Source of the DNA: Methanocella_A sp049676595
Lineage (GTDB): Archaea; Halobacteriota; Methanocellia; Methanocellales; Methanocellaceae
Direction: 5' to 3'
DNA length: 64,000 nucleotides
NCBI RefSeq assembly: GCF_049676595.1
Contig: NZ_CP187259.1
Span: forward strand, 1,550,001 to 1,614,000
In this document: piece after piece, positions 17,793 through 27,104 of the stretch
How the letters are laid out: the number at the start of each line of letters is the position of its first letter
Position numbering within the stretch: position 1 is the first letter of the stretch
Position numbers and translations under genes: made by a program
The notes under the pieces: model-generated
Seen by the model: the letters and a program-made list of their open reading frames with translations, nothing else
Databases searched by the model: none
Told to the model about the DNA's origin: nothing

Positions 17793-17930
17793 ATTAATCC
17801 TCCTCTTTATTAAATTTTTACTCGGCAGGCATTGGCTTAAAATAGACGCCTATTATTATTCGCCAATAGTCATTATGGATTTTTATTGGCGCTAGCAGTT
17901 CCGGGGAAGTGGGGCCTTATCCACGTCTGG

Positions 17931-18416
17931 CTACTTACGGCTGTGCAGGTACGGCAGCAGCTCATTCCGTATGTCCTCGTAGGTCAGCCGGGAGGCCTGG
18001 TCGAACTCTTCGGCGTTGAGCTCTATGGCATAAGCCTGCTTCGTGTCTCCTCTGGCTGCAGCGTCTGCGACGTCCCGGTAAAAGGCGGCTGCGTATGTAT
18101 ATTGATCAGCGTTATTGACCAGCTTTTTAGAGAGGTATACCTCTTTACTGGTGTAGTTGCCTTTGGAGATCGTCTCGAAAACCGATTTGTTGTCCTGGAA
18201 ATGCTTGATGACCGCGCTGAACTCTGTTTTGGCGACGGAATAGTTGCCCTGGTGGTAGAGGGTTTTAGCGTTGTTGTACTGCTGTACAGCTAAATCGTAC
18301 TTTTCCGTCTCGTTCCTGAAGTCCGGCGGCGTTCCGCCGAAGCAGCCTGCGGCCGATACGATCAGCAAAAGTAGTATCGTGATGCCCATACCTCGTTTCC
18401 ACGTCTCAGGAACCAT
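17931..18416 (-). CDS. Putative lipoprotein with helical repeat
   Basis: A 161-residue protein. The N-terminus (GMGITILLLLIVSAAGC) is a lipoprotein-like signal with the Cys at about residue 25. The body is helical, with YDLAVQQYNNAKTLYHQGNYSVAKTEF resembling one tetratricopeptide unit. It is likely exported and membrane-anchored. A start at the internal Met near residue 10 is also possible. Confidence 0.7.
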   Translation of the reverse strand: MVPETWKRGMGITILLLLIVSAAGCFGGTPPDFRNETEKYDLAVQQYNNAKTLYHQGNYSVAKTEFSAVIKHFQDNKSVFETISKGNYTSKEVYLSKKLVNNADQYTYAAAFYRDVADAAARGDTKQAYAIELNAEEFDQASRLTYEDIRNELLPYLHSRK

Positions 18417-18571
18417 TTTCGATCACTATATCATCACTTTCCGCTCTACATATAATTTACCGCTAATATGCCTATTATTTTGATTTTATATGGTATAATT
18501 ACAATAGTTTAATTTTACTTTCAGGACGGTTATTCCTCATCCATATATGTTCCCCGGGAGATCGATCAACC

Positions 18572-18850
18572 ATGAGCACAGGCGTGAAAATCTGGATGGA
18601 CCGGGATTCCTCCCGGCTATATGTAAGGCTGGCATCCTCCGGCCGCATGGAGAACCGGGAGTTTCACGAGAGGTTTATACAACCTATGAGAACCCTCGGG
18701 TTCAAATTCGACCCGGCCGAAGTCGCCCACTACATCGACATCGGCGAGCCCCAGGAATGCAGGCTACTCTTCCGCCAGCTCGAGGCCAACTTCGAAGTCA
18801 GCCGGCTGGAGAAAAAAGAGATATGCTACTGGCTGGGACTCGGCGAGTGA
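18572..18850 (+). CDS. Hypothetical protein
   Basis: A 92-residue soluble protein, charged, with no signal peptide or known motif. Codon use resembles the neighbouring chromosomal genes, and the frame is compact. It lies just left of the inverted repeat arrays. Function unknown. Confidence 0.5.
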   Translation: MSTGVKIWMDRDSSRLYVRLASSGRMENREFHERFIQPMRTLGFKFDPAEVAHYIDIGEPQECRLLFRQLEANFEVSRLEKKEICYWLGLGE

Positions 18851-18867
18851 ATGCCATTCTAGGATAA

Positions 18868-19465
18868 ACCACGACGGCATGGCCCTTTATCATAGCAACT
18901 GTAGATCAAATATTTGAACCACGGCGGCACGGCGACACAAAGACAAGGTGATCCACGACCAGCCAGTGGGTAACTAGAACCACGGCGGCACGGCGACACA
19001 AAGACCGTGGTGAACCGGTAAAAGTGAACTCTTTTTTAGTCCACAGCGACACCAAGACAGAGCATTAACCATATGCATACTACTCAATCGTTCAGTCTGA
19101 TCTCTGATCAATGCCTGAAGGAAGGAAAACATATCTGTCTCCGTGCCATCAGCCTGCCGTGCCGCTGTGAATCAATAAAAAAGGAGTCTTGCTATTCGGG
19201 TACGGTTGTCTCCGTGTCGCTGTGCCGCCGTGGTTCAAATAACCATCCTGCCATCGTTTCTCGCTTTGTCTCTGTGTCGCCGTGCCGCTGTGGTTAGAAT
19301 ATTAATCTGGTTATCGTTTCTCGCTTTGTCTCTGTGTCGCCGTGCCGCTGTGGTTAGAATATTAATCTGGTTATCGCTTCTCGTATTGTCTCTGTATCGC
19401 TGTGCCGCCGTGGTTAGAACCTTTGTTTTCCAGTTGTCAGGATAAGGAGCCGTGCCGCCGTGGTA
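18868..19465. repeat. GC-rich interspersed repeat array 1
   Basis: Copies of a ~27-base core, AACCACGGCGGCACGGCGAC followed by ACAAAGAC, occur on the plus strand at about 18,868, 18,918, 18,978 and 19,041. Inverted copies occur from about 19,140 to 19,465. Two adjacent inverted units at 19,261-19,380 repeat with an exact 60-bp period. No gene is seen in this interval. A related array lies at 33.5-34.2 kb. Confidence 0.85.
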
Positions 19466-19527
19466 AATTCTCTCTGTAACTTCGGGTTGTCAATAGTTAT
19501 GTCGATCCTCTGGGGTTTGTGTCTGAA

Positions 19528-19671
19528 TCATTTTTTTGGCTTTTTATTCTTCAGTATTTTGTCGAAGACTTCCTCAGCCTCTTTCTTCTCGTCTTCTGTG
19601 GGCTGGTGTTTCCCGGCGACTTTGACGTCGCCTTCCTCGATGACGAATTTGCTCTTCTTTTTCTTTTCCAT
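19528..19671 (-). CDS. Small charged protein downstream of the ART-like gene
   Basis: A 47-residue frame (MEKKKKSKFVIEEGD...ending KNKKPKK), rich in Lys and Glu. It begins 16 bases after the stop of the upstream minus-strand gene, with GAGTGAT at a ribosome-binding distance. It ends before the repeat array. The position suggests one operon with the ART-like gene. Its small size and charge would suit an antidote or accessory role, but that is speculation. Confidence 0.5.
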   Translation of the reverse strand: MEKKKKSKFVIEEGDVKVAGKHQPTEDEKKEAEEVFDKILKNKKPKK

Positions 19672-19687
19672 GAACATCACTCTGAGA

Positions 19688-20533
19688 TCAGGCTGCCTCT
19701 GTTATGTAAATTAATCGTACCTTACTTACGCTGTCTATTGTTTTACCGTTGCTCATCAGCGGGAAGTCGGCTTCGATGGTTAGATTTTCTATGTTGACTG
19801 CCTTGATGACGTTCCACTGCGTATCCCGGGGGAGCAGGTACTCTCGCTCTTCTTCGTCTATGTACAGCGATTTCTCGCCTTTCTCCCGCTGCATCACCAG
19901 CACGTTCTTGTAGCCGTCGTCGCCTCTGGCTCCGAACAGGATGAGGCTGATGGTTACGTCATAGGTGGTGGACGGGTAGGCTAGCTCGACATAAGTCCCG
20001 CTCGTCAGTACTGACTGGGTCAGTCCCGGGCCTATGCCTCTGAACAGGATCAGATCCTCTTTTTGAGGTGAAGCCTCGATGGCCGGGTCGAGGCTATCGG
20101 TCATGAAGTGGAAAAAGATCCGCTTTGCTTCCGTGTAATTAGCCTGCCGCTCCGGAGTCGTTCTCAGGTAGCTTCTATATTCAGTGGTATTGCTGTAATA
20201 GTCAGGCTCTTTCCACCAGGCTATCGATGCGACCGTGGCATTGTCGAACCCGCGTTCCGTATACGGGATGAGGCTGCTGCTGCCGGGGCTGGTAAGCTGT
20301 AGTGTGGCGCTTTCCAGGTCTTCCGGGGCTATGGGGGTATCTGCGATTGTGCCTTCGTAAACATCTCCCGGCAGGCTGGTGATCGGGTTTGCTTTCAGGG
20401 TATTGCCCGGGGCCAGCTCTGAAACTGCGACAAGCGTGCCGAATACGACCAGGAACAGGACTGCCAGCCAGGCATAGATCGCCAGTTTCCGAATTCCTCT
20501 GCTGCTGCTACTACTACCACTTCTGTTTGTCAT
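19688..20533 (-). CDS. Membrane-anchored ADP-ribosyltransferase-like protein
   Basis: A 281-residue protein. One N-terminal transmembrane segment (residues ~17-40) suggests that the body faces outside. The C-terminal half carries the order of motifs of R-S-E mono-ADP-ribosyltransferases: FRGIG with R165, YPSTTYD at 187-192, and EREYLLPRDTQWNV with E229-x-E231. These match the Arg, Ser-Thr-x and Glu-x-Glu elements that bind NAD and catalyse transfer. The residues between the anchor and motif 1 have no clear match. The family call is from motifs only. Confidence 0.6.
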   Translation of the reverse strand: MTNRSGSSSSSRGIRKLAIYAWLAVLFLVVFGTLVAVSELAPGNTLKANPITSLPGDVYEGTIADTPIAPEDLESATLQLTSPGSSSLIPYTERGFDNATVASIAWWKEPDYYSNTTEYRSYLRTTPERQANYTEAKRIFFHFMTDSLDPAIEASPQKEDLILFRGIGPGLTQSVLTSGTYVELAYPSTTYDVTISLILFGARGDDGYKNVLVMQREKGEKSLYIDEEEREYLLPRDTQWNVIKAVNIENLTIEADFPLMSNGKTIDSVSKVRLIYITEAA

Positions 20534-20789
20534 ACCATCGCCTCATCTACCCGTAAGCTTCCGGGAAACTGATCTGCTTTACCTTATTCTATTACTTCTT
20601 ACACCCCTATCTACTTTTATATGGCGTTCTCACCATCTGTCCGGCCGGTCGTGGTATTAGTATATCGGGTAACCTAGAACAAGCCTTGTCAATACCGCCC
20701 TTATCGTGCTGCTTGCTACTTTAGCCTCTTTCCGTATTCCGTTAAAGTTATCGCAAACCGATTTACTCGCGCGTGGAAACGTGTATTAC

Positions 20790-20933
20790 ATGATGGTTCC
20801 TTCGAGAAAAAAAGGCCGTTATATCGTGAAGTCTCCGGATGGGGAGGTAGAAGAGGTTTTTGAAATTGAAGATCATGAGAGGCTTCAGGTTGAGGAGTCT
20901 AAGGAGTTGCAGCGCCTCAGCAAATTTGACTGA
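20790..20933 (+). CDS. Possible small charged protein
   Basis: A 47-residue frame with MMVPSRKKGRYIVKSPDGEV and an acidic second half. An upstream extension of the frame exists but is less plausible. The final codons (LSKFD, stop) are followed by a near-copy of the same 20 bases, a small duplication. It may be a remnant rather than a working gene. Confidence 0.35.
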   Translation: MMVPSRKKGRYIVKSPDGEVEEVFEIEDHERLQVEESKELQRLSKFD

Positions 20934-21022
20934 GGGCCTTAGCAAGTTCGACTAGCGTATGGGGTAGCCTAACTACAGGCTAGTATTTCAGGGGCAGGTA
21001 TACTTGTTTCAGCCGTAAGCGC

Positions 21023-21646
21023 GTGACTGTAATTGCAACCCTGTTTGTGATAGCATCTACACTACTGCTGTTCATGGCGCTCCTGCTGGCGACTTCACCG
21101 GGCTCCGCCCATAAGCCCCTTTTTGAGGCAGGAGATACTTCCGGATATGCCGACGCAATCGAAATCTCTGATCCCACAGTATCGTGGGCAGCCTATGGCT
21201 ACCTCGATTCTGCGGGGGATGCCGACTACTACTATTTTGACATCGATGTTTCGCTGAACGTCTATACTGAGCTGCTGGTGCCGGAGAAGAAGGCCTATGC
21301 TAACTTTTACCCGTCTTATGCTCTCGTAGGTCCGGGGCTGGCTGGCAAGGCAAGCCTGCCCTTTGAGGTGCCTGACGGTAATGGTACTCTTATCGTCGAT
21401 TCTCCTCCCGGGGCCCGGGATACCTTCTACGAGCCGTTCACCGGGATAAACTATTACCGGGGTGTCAGGAAGCATACGCTGCTGAGCGAACCCGGCCGGT
21501 ACTATGTAGTCGTTTACGATCGCAGCCACACGCCGGGTGACTATGTCCTGGCGGTAGGGGAGAAAGAATCCTTCGGCATCGGGGATATCCCCGGGGTCAT
21601 CGCAGACGTCCTGAAGATACGTGGTGGCAGCATCGATCACAGCTAG
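21023..21646 (+). CDS. Exported beta-rich hypothetical protein
   Basis: A 207-residue protein from a GTG start, with a signal or anchor segment (VIATLFVIASTLLLFMALLLA). The body alternates short beta-like stretches with Gly/Tyr-rich loops (SAGDADYYYFDIDVS, SEPGRYYVVVYDRSHTPGDYVLAVGE), resembling pre-peptidase C-terminal-type domains of secreted proteins. It is likely located outside the membrane. No catalytic motif is visible. Confidence 0.65.
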   Translation: MTVIATLFVIASTLLLFMALLLATSPGSAHKPLFEAGDTSGYADAIEISDPTVSWAAYGYLDSAGDADYYYFDIDVSLNVYTELLVPEKKAYANFYPSYALVGPGLAGKASLPFEVPDGNGTLIVDSPPGARDTFYEPFTGINYYRGVRKHTLLSEPGRYYVVVYDRSHTPGDYVLAVGEKESFGIGDIPGVIADVLKIRGGSIDHS

Positions 21647-21834
21647 AACTTATCTGCGGCACGATCAACCAACCCCTGTTGCGTTTTCCTCTCTCGTCAG
21701 CTCTCTCCTGCGCTTTATTTTGCATATACCAGCAAATATTTGAAGGTCAGTATATAGACTATTAATTTACAACCCCTTGATTTTTCAATGGGTTGTGACT
21801 GCAATAGAATGCTATTGCCAGGAGAGAGACTGTT

Positions 21835-22209
21835 ATGCCTTACAAGGAGTTCGAAAAATTTGAAAAGCGGATGGGCTACATGCCCCAGCTTCTGGAACTG
21901 ATCAAGGATACGAATCCTGAGATGTTCGAAACGATCAACGGGCTCGACGAGGTCATCCTTAAGGACGGCGCCATCTCTGCCAAGAACAAGCGGCTCATCG
22001 CCATGGCGATCACGGCCACCCAGCAGTGCTCTGACTGCGTGGACACCCACGCCAGGGCCGCGCTCTACCTCGGCGCGAAGAAGGAGGAGATCATGGAAGC
22101 CATCTTCGTAGCCATGCTGGTAGGCGGAGCGCCGAGCGTCGCCGCATCCAGGAACACCATCCGGTTTTTGAAGGGCGAGATCGACCCGCTGGACTACGCT
22201 GGTGAATAA
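21835..22209 (+). CDS. Carboxymuconolactone decarboxylase/AhpD family protein
   Basis: A 124-residue all-helical protein. The CxxC-x3-H motif (CSDCVDTHARAALYLGAKKEEI) is that of AhpD-like alkylhydroperoxidase proteins, in which the cysteine pair is redox active. This suggests a role in peroxide or thiol redox chemistry. The ATG follows AGGAGAGAGA. Single-gene unit. Confidence 0.88.
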   Translation: MPYKEFEKFEKRMGYMPQLLELIKDTNPEMFETINGLDEVILKDGAISAKNKRLIAMAITATQQCSDCVDTHARAALYLGAKKEEIMEAIFVAMLVGGAPSVAASRNTIRFLKGEIDPLDYAGE

Positions 22210-22400
22210 GGTCGCCGGCTTCCGGCCAGGCCCTTTTTTTAGCCTGCGATCGCCCTTTTCACGATAAGCTGGCCCGCCAGCCATTTTAAGGCGGTTTCGA
22301 TGCGTTATGCTCCTTGATAACGCGGGCTTTTCGCCAGAATCTATACTAATATATTTATTATTACCTGTTTTAGATACTCATATTGTTGTGGGGGTTTAGT

Positions 22401-22847
22401 ATGATTAAGGTGAGGATTGCATATGTTTTGGTAGCAGCGGGTTTGCTCTTCGTGTTAGCGTCTCTGGCCGCCAATGCGGCCTTCGGTTTCAGCTTCCCCA
22501 TGGGGACGATCGTGGCAGGTCCGGGCCTTGCGGCGGCGGGCCCGACAACGTTCAACACGTACAGCCACGATGCCACTATGGCCAATTCGCAGGCGGCGGC
22601 CGATGCGGCCGTGAACGGCTTCAGCCCGCTGCCAGGGGTGCTGCCGGGCATGCCGTTTGGCTGCGGCTACGGGCTCGGTCCTTTCGGGGTAGCTAACGTG
22701 GCCAACAGCATGGTAGGGGCCAACGCCGCCGAGGATCACACGTTCGCGACGAGCTTTAGCACTGCCGGCGGAATCGCCGGAGTCCCGGCGCTGGGCGGAG
22801 TACACTTTGCGGGAGCCTATCCCGAGTTCGCCCTGAACCTGTTCTAA
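22401..22847 (+). CDS. Secreted Gly/Ala-rich hypothetical protein
   Basis: A 148-residue protein with a signal peptide (AYVLVAAGLLFVLASLAANAAFG). The mature part is rich in Ala, Gly, Asn and Pro without charged residues. The ATG at 22401 is chosen after GGGGGTTTAGT. No family recognised; composition suggests a cell-surface or matrix protein like the glycine-rich product at 16.4 kb. Confidence 0.6.
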   Translation: MIKVRIAYVLVAAGLLFVLASLAANAAFGFSFPMGTIVAGPGLAAAGPTTFNTYSHDATMANSQAAADAAVNGFSPLPGVLPGMPFGCGYGLGPFGVANVANSMVGANAAEDHTFATSFSTAGGIAGVPALGGVHFAGAYPEFALNLF

Positions 22848-22902
22848 GCGTATGTGCCTGCATGCACGCGAATGCATTGCAAGCGTCAACAGACCGGGCA
22901 AT

Positions 22903-22925
22903 CCCGCGCCGAGCCCTGGCGCGGG
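22903..22925 (+). terminator. GC-rich hairpin after the secreted protein gene
   Basis: CCCGCGCC and GGCGCGGG form a perfect 8-bp stem around a 7-base loop. It lies 56 bases after the stop codon. No T run follows directly. Confidence 0.4.
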
Positions 22926-23061
22926 AAGGCCTGATAACGCAATAAATTTGGATATATATTTGTAATTACCAATTTATTCTAATTTTTGTAATGCTTGTAC
23001 ATACAGGCATGTTGTATTAATTTATATAGCCGACAATTGTAGTAGGGTATAGAGCGGTGAC

Positions 23062-23120
23062 ACTTAGGGTGCATCGCAATAAAGCTATATACCCCCCACA
23101 CCAATTTGCGCACCCTAAGT
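23062..23120 (+). promoter_or_regulatory. Inverted repeat bracketing a TATA box
   Basis: The 11-base arms ACTTAGGGTGC (23062-23072) and GCACCCTAAGT (23110-23120) are perfectly complementary. Between them lies AAAGCTATATACC, a TATA-like element. The arrangement suggests a repressor or activator site controlling the winged-helix gene that starts at 23159. Confidence 0.55.
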
Positions 23121-23158
23121 TCACGCTGCTAACATTCATCCGGTTGCAGGTGACGAGT

Positions 23159-23476
23159 ATGGATTCATGCAGGTCCTTATCATGTTCGATGATCCTTGAG
23201 GTTCTGGCCACACTGTGCAGCGGCCCTCAGAATTTTGAAGAGCTTTCGAACGAATGCAGCATGAGTGACGAGCACCTGACCTCCGTCATCGCTGCCACTG
23301 TCTGCGCCGGCCTGGTCGACTACCGGCACGAAAACTACCGGCTGACCAAGAAAGGCGCCAGGACTGCCATTTACCTCCTTGCAGTCAACGAGTGGATGGA
23401 CTTTTCTACCAGGGAGTACCGCGAACTTATGCACGCGCTGGACACCCGGCTGAACGCGGACGCTAGTGCCGCTTAA
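23159..23476 (+). CDS. Winged-helix transcription regulator-like protein
   Basis: A 105-residue protein with a DNA-binding winged-helix layout (FEELSNECSMSDEHLTSVIAATVCAGLVDY then RHENYRLTKKG). The ATG is chosen because CAGGTGACGAG precedes it. The upstream inverted repeat around its TATA box would suit autoregulation. Its stop overlaps the stop of the convergent TPR gene by four bases. Confidence 0.7.
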   Translation: MDSCRSLSCSMILEVLATLCSGPQNFEELSNECSMSDEHLTSVIAATVCAGLVDYRHENYRLTKKGARTAIYLLAVNEWMDFSTREYRELMHALDTRLNADASAA

Positions 23477-24351
23477 GATGCCACGAATCTTTTTTGACCT
23501 TCTTCCAGAGAATTGATCCAGTACTGAGCCATGCTTTCTCCAGGGCGATCACCGATCTGCCTCGCCTGTTCCAGGGCTTTTTTATAGTATTCCATCGCCC
23601 TGTCAGGCTTGTCTAACAGCCGGTAGGTGTACCCGAGATTGCTGTATGCGACCCGTATCCCGTACTTGTCGTCGATCTCCGAAGCCTTCTTCAACGATTC
23701 CTCGAAGAGCTCCAGCGCATCGTTCCGTTCTCCCATGTTATTGAGGGCGCCTGCCAGGTTGTTCAGGCATATCCTTTCGCCCCTCGCATCACCCAGCGCT
23801 CTGGCCAGCTCCAGCGCGTCCTCAAAGAACTTAAGCGACCCTTTGTAGTCTCCCATGTGGATGTGGGCCACGCCTATGTTGGAGAGGGTTGTCTGCGTCC
23901 ACTCGTCCAGGCCGTGATCGTACGAGAGCTGTAAGGCTTCGCTGTACAGTTCAAGCGCCCGCCGGGTGTTGCCAGACCTCAGGTAGGTATTGCCCAGGGA
24001 GTTCATGATGGAGATCGTGTCCGCCTCGGTTGACGTCAGCTTCATGGCCGCCTCAAAAGATGCTATCGCCTCGTCGTACTTGCCATTCTCCAGGTTGACG
24101 ACTCCTTTGAACTTGTGTACGTAGAACATGTCCTTCTCTTCGGTCAGCAGCGCATTGTTAAAATGCATCAGGGCATCGAATGGGAAGTCGTACAGGTACC
24201 ATAAAAAGCCTCTGTAGAAGTTGAAGTACGGCGTGTTGCCCTGCAGCTCGTACTCCTTCATCTCGAGCTTCGCCAGGTTCTCCGCGCCGTTAAAATTACC
24301 CTTGCGGCGCTGGCGCTCGATCTCGTCCATCATCTCATGTAGCCGGCTCAT
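23473..24351 (-). CDS. Tetratricopeptide repeat protein
   Basis: A 292-residue soluble protein made of about seven TPR units. Clear ones are KYDEAIASFEAAMKLTSTEAD, NTRRALELYSEALQLSYDHG, DYKGSLKFFEDALELARALG, ERNDALELFEESLKKASEID and KPDRAMEYYKKALEQARQIG. TPR domains mediate protein contacts; the partner is not evident. It may be read toward the winged-helix gene but not with it. Confidence 0.9.
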   Translation of the reverse strand: MSRLHEMMDEIERQRRKGNFNGAENLAKLEMKEYELQGNTPYFNFYRGFLWYLYDFPFDALMHFNNALLTEEKDMFYVHKFKGVVNLENGKYDEAIASFEAAMKLTSTEADTISIMNSLGNTYLRSGNTRRALELYSEALQLSYDHGLDEWTQTTLSNIGVAHIHMGDYKGSLKFFEDALELARALGDARGERICLNNLAGALNNMGERNDALELFEESLKKASEIDDKYGIRVAYSNLGYTYRLLDKPDRAMEYYKKALEQARQIGDRPGESMAQYWINSLEEGQKRFVAS

Positions 24352-24487
24352 GTTTGGAAGATATTCTGCCGGAAATTAAAAAATATATTCGCTATTATAC
24401 ATAATAAAAAATGGGCCAGGCCGTAATATAGGCTGGCCTCTCCGACTGGCGAGGATCGTGTACGCAGGGGCTCTACTTTTCCGGCCC

Positions 24488-25936
24488 TCAGGCCCCGAAC
24501 TCGGCTTTGCCCCACTTTTTATCTATCCTCCCCAGCAGCAGCCATGCCAGAGCGCCCAGCAGGGCCGACAGACATACGACTGCCAGCAGCATCCCGGGGT
24601 AGAACGACAGCAGGATGAGGACGACGAGCACCGGCGCCACTGCCAGAGCGTAGATCGACATCACCTTGTAGTCGAACATCAGGCTGTTGGTGAAAATGCC
24701 CGTCATATATGCTGTGAGCACGCCCGTGTAGCCTGAAACCATGAACATCGTGAACAGGCCGGCAGGCAGCAGGGCCAGTTCGCCTCTGCTGATGCTGATC
24801 AGGCCGAGGTATATCACCGAGACGACTGTGTTGAGGATCACGAACAGGATGAGCTTGGCCTTGATCACGTCCGGCATCGTAACCGGCAGCATCCGGTAGT
24901 TGGCGTTGTTATCGATGTTGTTCAGCCAGCCGTAGACCAGGGAAGCGAAGAAACCGATGATGATCGAGTAGAACATTGTGTTGAACGGCAGGCTGATCGC
25001 GTTGCCGTCGGTCATAAAGGTCATCACGTTCGACATCATCCAGAGCAGGCCCCAGAGGAACAGCAGCGGAAGCACGAAGGAGAAGAGCACCGAGCCCAGC
25101 CCGCCGCTGCGCATGAGGTCGATCCACTCTTTGGCTGCCAGAGTAGCATAGCGCCCGAAAAGACCGAACCGGCGGCTGACACCGCCAAAATTGCTCTTAT
25201 AACGCTTTTCGACCGGGTGTGGGGTCTCCCTGATGAAGGCCAGCGAAAACGCCGACAAGGCCAGGAACACTACAATCGATATGGTGATGTCTACTACTGA
25301 TCCGCCCATATATGCCCCGACTGTCGGGACGAACCGGCCGATGCCGACCAGAGCGCTCGCCTGGCCGATCGTCGCCACGTATGCCAGCCCCATGATCGCC
25401 AGCAGTGTTACAGCAAAAAACGCCTTGCTCCGGACTGCCAGTGTAGAGAGCGCAAAGCTCACCGAGACGCCCAGCAGGAAGGACAGGATGAAGGTCAGGG
25501 CAGCCATCGGCAGATCCACGTGCAGGCCGGTGAGGAACGTGGATACGTACAGCCCGAACAGTACCGGGAGCACGTTCATACCTATGTAGTACAGGATGTC
25601 CTTGAAGTAGAAGTAAGTGAACATCTTCTTGTTCGAGACGGGCAGGGTGCCCGGAATGTTGAGCAGCAGCCTCACTCCCGGCATCCGCCTTTCCAGGATG
25701 GCCTCCTGGAACATCGCCATGCCGCCGACCAGCATGCCCGACATGAACACGCCTATCTGGGCGAGAGTTACGAGCTCATATGTGGAGAGCGACATCCGCA
25801 TAGGCAACAGCATCAGGCCCATGAGCCCCGACATGACGAGGATGAAGATCGGGTACATGAGGAACGAACTCTTGAACATGGACGACTGAGCCCGGTACTC
25901 CTCTTTGATGAACAGCCAGAACAGGTTCGCGCTCAT
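24488..25936 (-). CDS. ABC transporter permease
   Basis: A 482-residue protein with about twelve hydrophobic segments in two halves, and no nucleotide-binding motif. Its start overlaps the ATPase gene stop by four bases, so the two form an ABC-2-like exporter. The substrate cannot be inferred from the sequence. Confidence 0.85.
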   Translation of the reverse strand: MSANLFWLFIKEEYRAQSSMFKSSFLMYPIFILVMSGLMGLMLLPMRMSLSTYELVTLAQIGVFMSGMLVGGMAMFQEAILERRMPGVRLLLNIPGTLPVSNKKMFTYFYFKDILYYIGMNVLPVLFGLYVSTFLTGLHVDLPMAALTFILSFLLGVSVSFALSTLAVRSKAFFAVTLLAIMGLAYVATIGQASALVGIGRFVPTVGAYMGGSVVDITISIVVFLALSAFSLAFIRETPHPVEKRYKSNFGGVSRRFGLFGRYATLAAKEWIDLMRSGGLGSVLFSFVLPLLFLWGLLWMMSNVMTFMTDGNAISLPFNTMFYSIIIGFFASLVYGWLNNIDNNANYRMLPVTMPDVIKAKLILFVILNTVVSVIYLGLISISRGELALLPAGLFTMFMVSGYTGVLTAYMTGIFTNSLMFDYKVMSIYALAVAPVLVVLILLSFYPGMLLAVVCLSALLGALAWLLLGRIDKKWGKAEFGA

Positions 25937-26652
25937 GCCCCTTCCTCTTTCACCAGCCTCATAAAGACATCCTCGAGGCTTTCCTGGGAGTGCTTGAGCT
26001 CGGAAACTTTGCCCGACGCGATCAGCTTGCCATTATACAGGATGGCGGTCCGGTCGCAGAGCTTCTCGGCGATCTCCAGAATGTGGGTAGACAGGAATAC
26101 GGTCCCACCCTCTTTCACGTACGACCTCAGGTAGTCCTTCATGTTGTGCTGCACAATGGGGTCCAGGTCCAGGAACGGCTCGTCGAGGAACAGGAGCTTC
26201 GGCTCATGCACGAGTGCAGCCGAGACGATCACCTTCTTCTTCGTACCCTTGCTGAGGTCCTTGCAGAGCACGTCCTCTTTGGGCCCGAGGCCGAAAAATT
26301 CTATCCAGCGGTCGATTTTGGGCTTCGGCTCCGGGACTTTGCGAATGCTGCAAACCAGGTCCAGGTATTCCCTGACGGTTAAGAAGCTGGGGGGATACTC
26401 CATCTCGGGCACGATGCCTACCATCTTTTTCACGCCCGTCGGATCCTTTGCCACATCGATGCCCATGACAGTGGCAGCGCCGGATGTGGGCTCGATCGAC
26501 CCGGTCAGCATGCTGATCGTGGTGGACTTGCCCGCGCCGTTCGGCCCCAGCAGGCAGAAAGACTCGCCTGCGGCGACTTCGATGCTCAGGCCGGAGAGCG
26601 CCTCGAACTTTCCGTATCTTTTAGTCAGATCCCTGGTTACGATCGCTGGCAT
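25933..26652 (-). CDS. ABC transporter ATP-binding protein
   Basis: A 239-residue ATPase. Walker A GPNGAGKSTT is near residue 37, a Q-loop-like GIVPEMEYPPSFLTV follows, the signature appears as DLSKGTKKKV (degenerate), Walker B is LLFLDEPFLDLDP, and the switch His is in STHI. It pairs with the permease encoded next, powering export of an unknown substrate. Confidence 0.93.
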   Translation of the reverse strand: MPAIVTRDLTKRYGKFEALSGLSIEVAAGESFCLLGPNGAGKSTTISMLTGSIEPTSGAATVMGIDVAKDPTGVKKMVGIVPEMEYPPSFLTVREYLDLVCSIRKVPEPKPKIDRWIEFFGLGPKEDVLCKDLSKGTKKKVIVSAALVHEPKLLFLDEPFLDLDPIVQHNMKDYLRSYVKEGGTVFLSTHILEIAEKLCDRTAILYNGKLIASGKVSELKHSQESLEDVFMRLVKEEGA

Positions 26653-26822
26653 AAATATAACCAGCTCAAGTTTAGGCGTTAAATGATAAATACTTAGCCC
26701 ATTAGCCTTAATATTGAGAAAAAAACTTATAAAAGTGTAATTTTACCTTTTTAAGCGTAATATTTCTATCTGGTTCCCGGGTTACCCAGTAAAACTGCCG
26801 GGGTACCGGCACTCACCCGGTA

Positions 26823-27104
26823 CTAATCCACTGCAGCTTTCTTGTGCTTCGAGGCAAACTGCTTGTGATCATCTTCCATCGCGCTGATGGTCTCCGCCAT
26901 CTCGCGCATCAGGACGATGCGCTTCTGGTGGGACTCTTCGATGCGATCGATGGCCGCATGTGCGTTATTCATCATCGCCAGAATTTCGTCGATGGCAGCC
27001 TCATCCCTGGCTGAGAACACCTCGAAACCTTTCACGTACCGGACTATATATTCAGCTTCATTTTCGATCAAATTACGTTTTTCTGTCGTTTTAGTCGACT
27101 CCAT
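26823..27104 (-). CDS. Small coiled-coil protein
   Basis: A 93-residue charged helical protein (AIDEILAMMNNAHAAIDRIEESHQKRIVLMREMAETI), predicted to form a coiled coil. No known motif. It is a separate unit between the ABC genes and the divergent glutaredoxin gene. Confidence 0.6.
   Translation of the reverse strand: MESTKTTEKRNLIENEAEYIVRYVKGFEVFSARDEAAIDEILAMMNNAHAAIDRIEESHQKRIVLMREMAETISAMEDDHKQFASKHKKAAVD

Noticed and set aside
18868..19465. CRISPR array
   Set aside because: Same reasons as for the 33.5-kb array: inverted copies and non-unique spacing.
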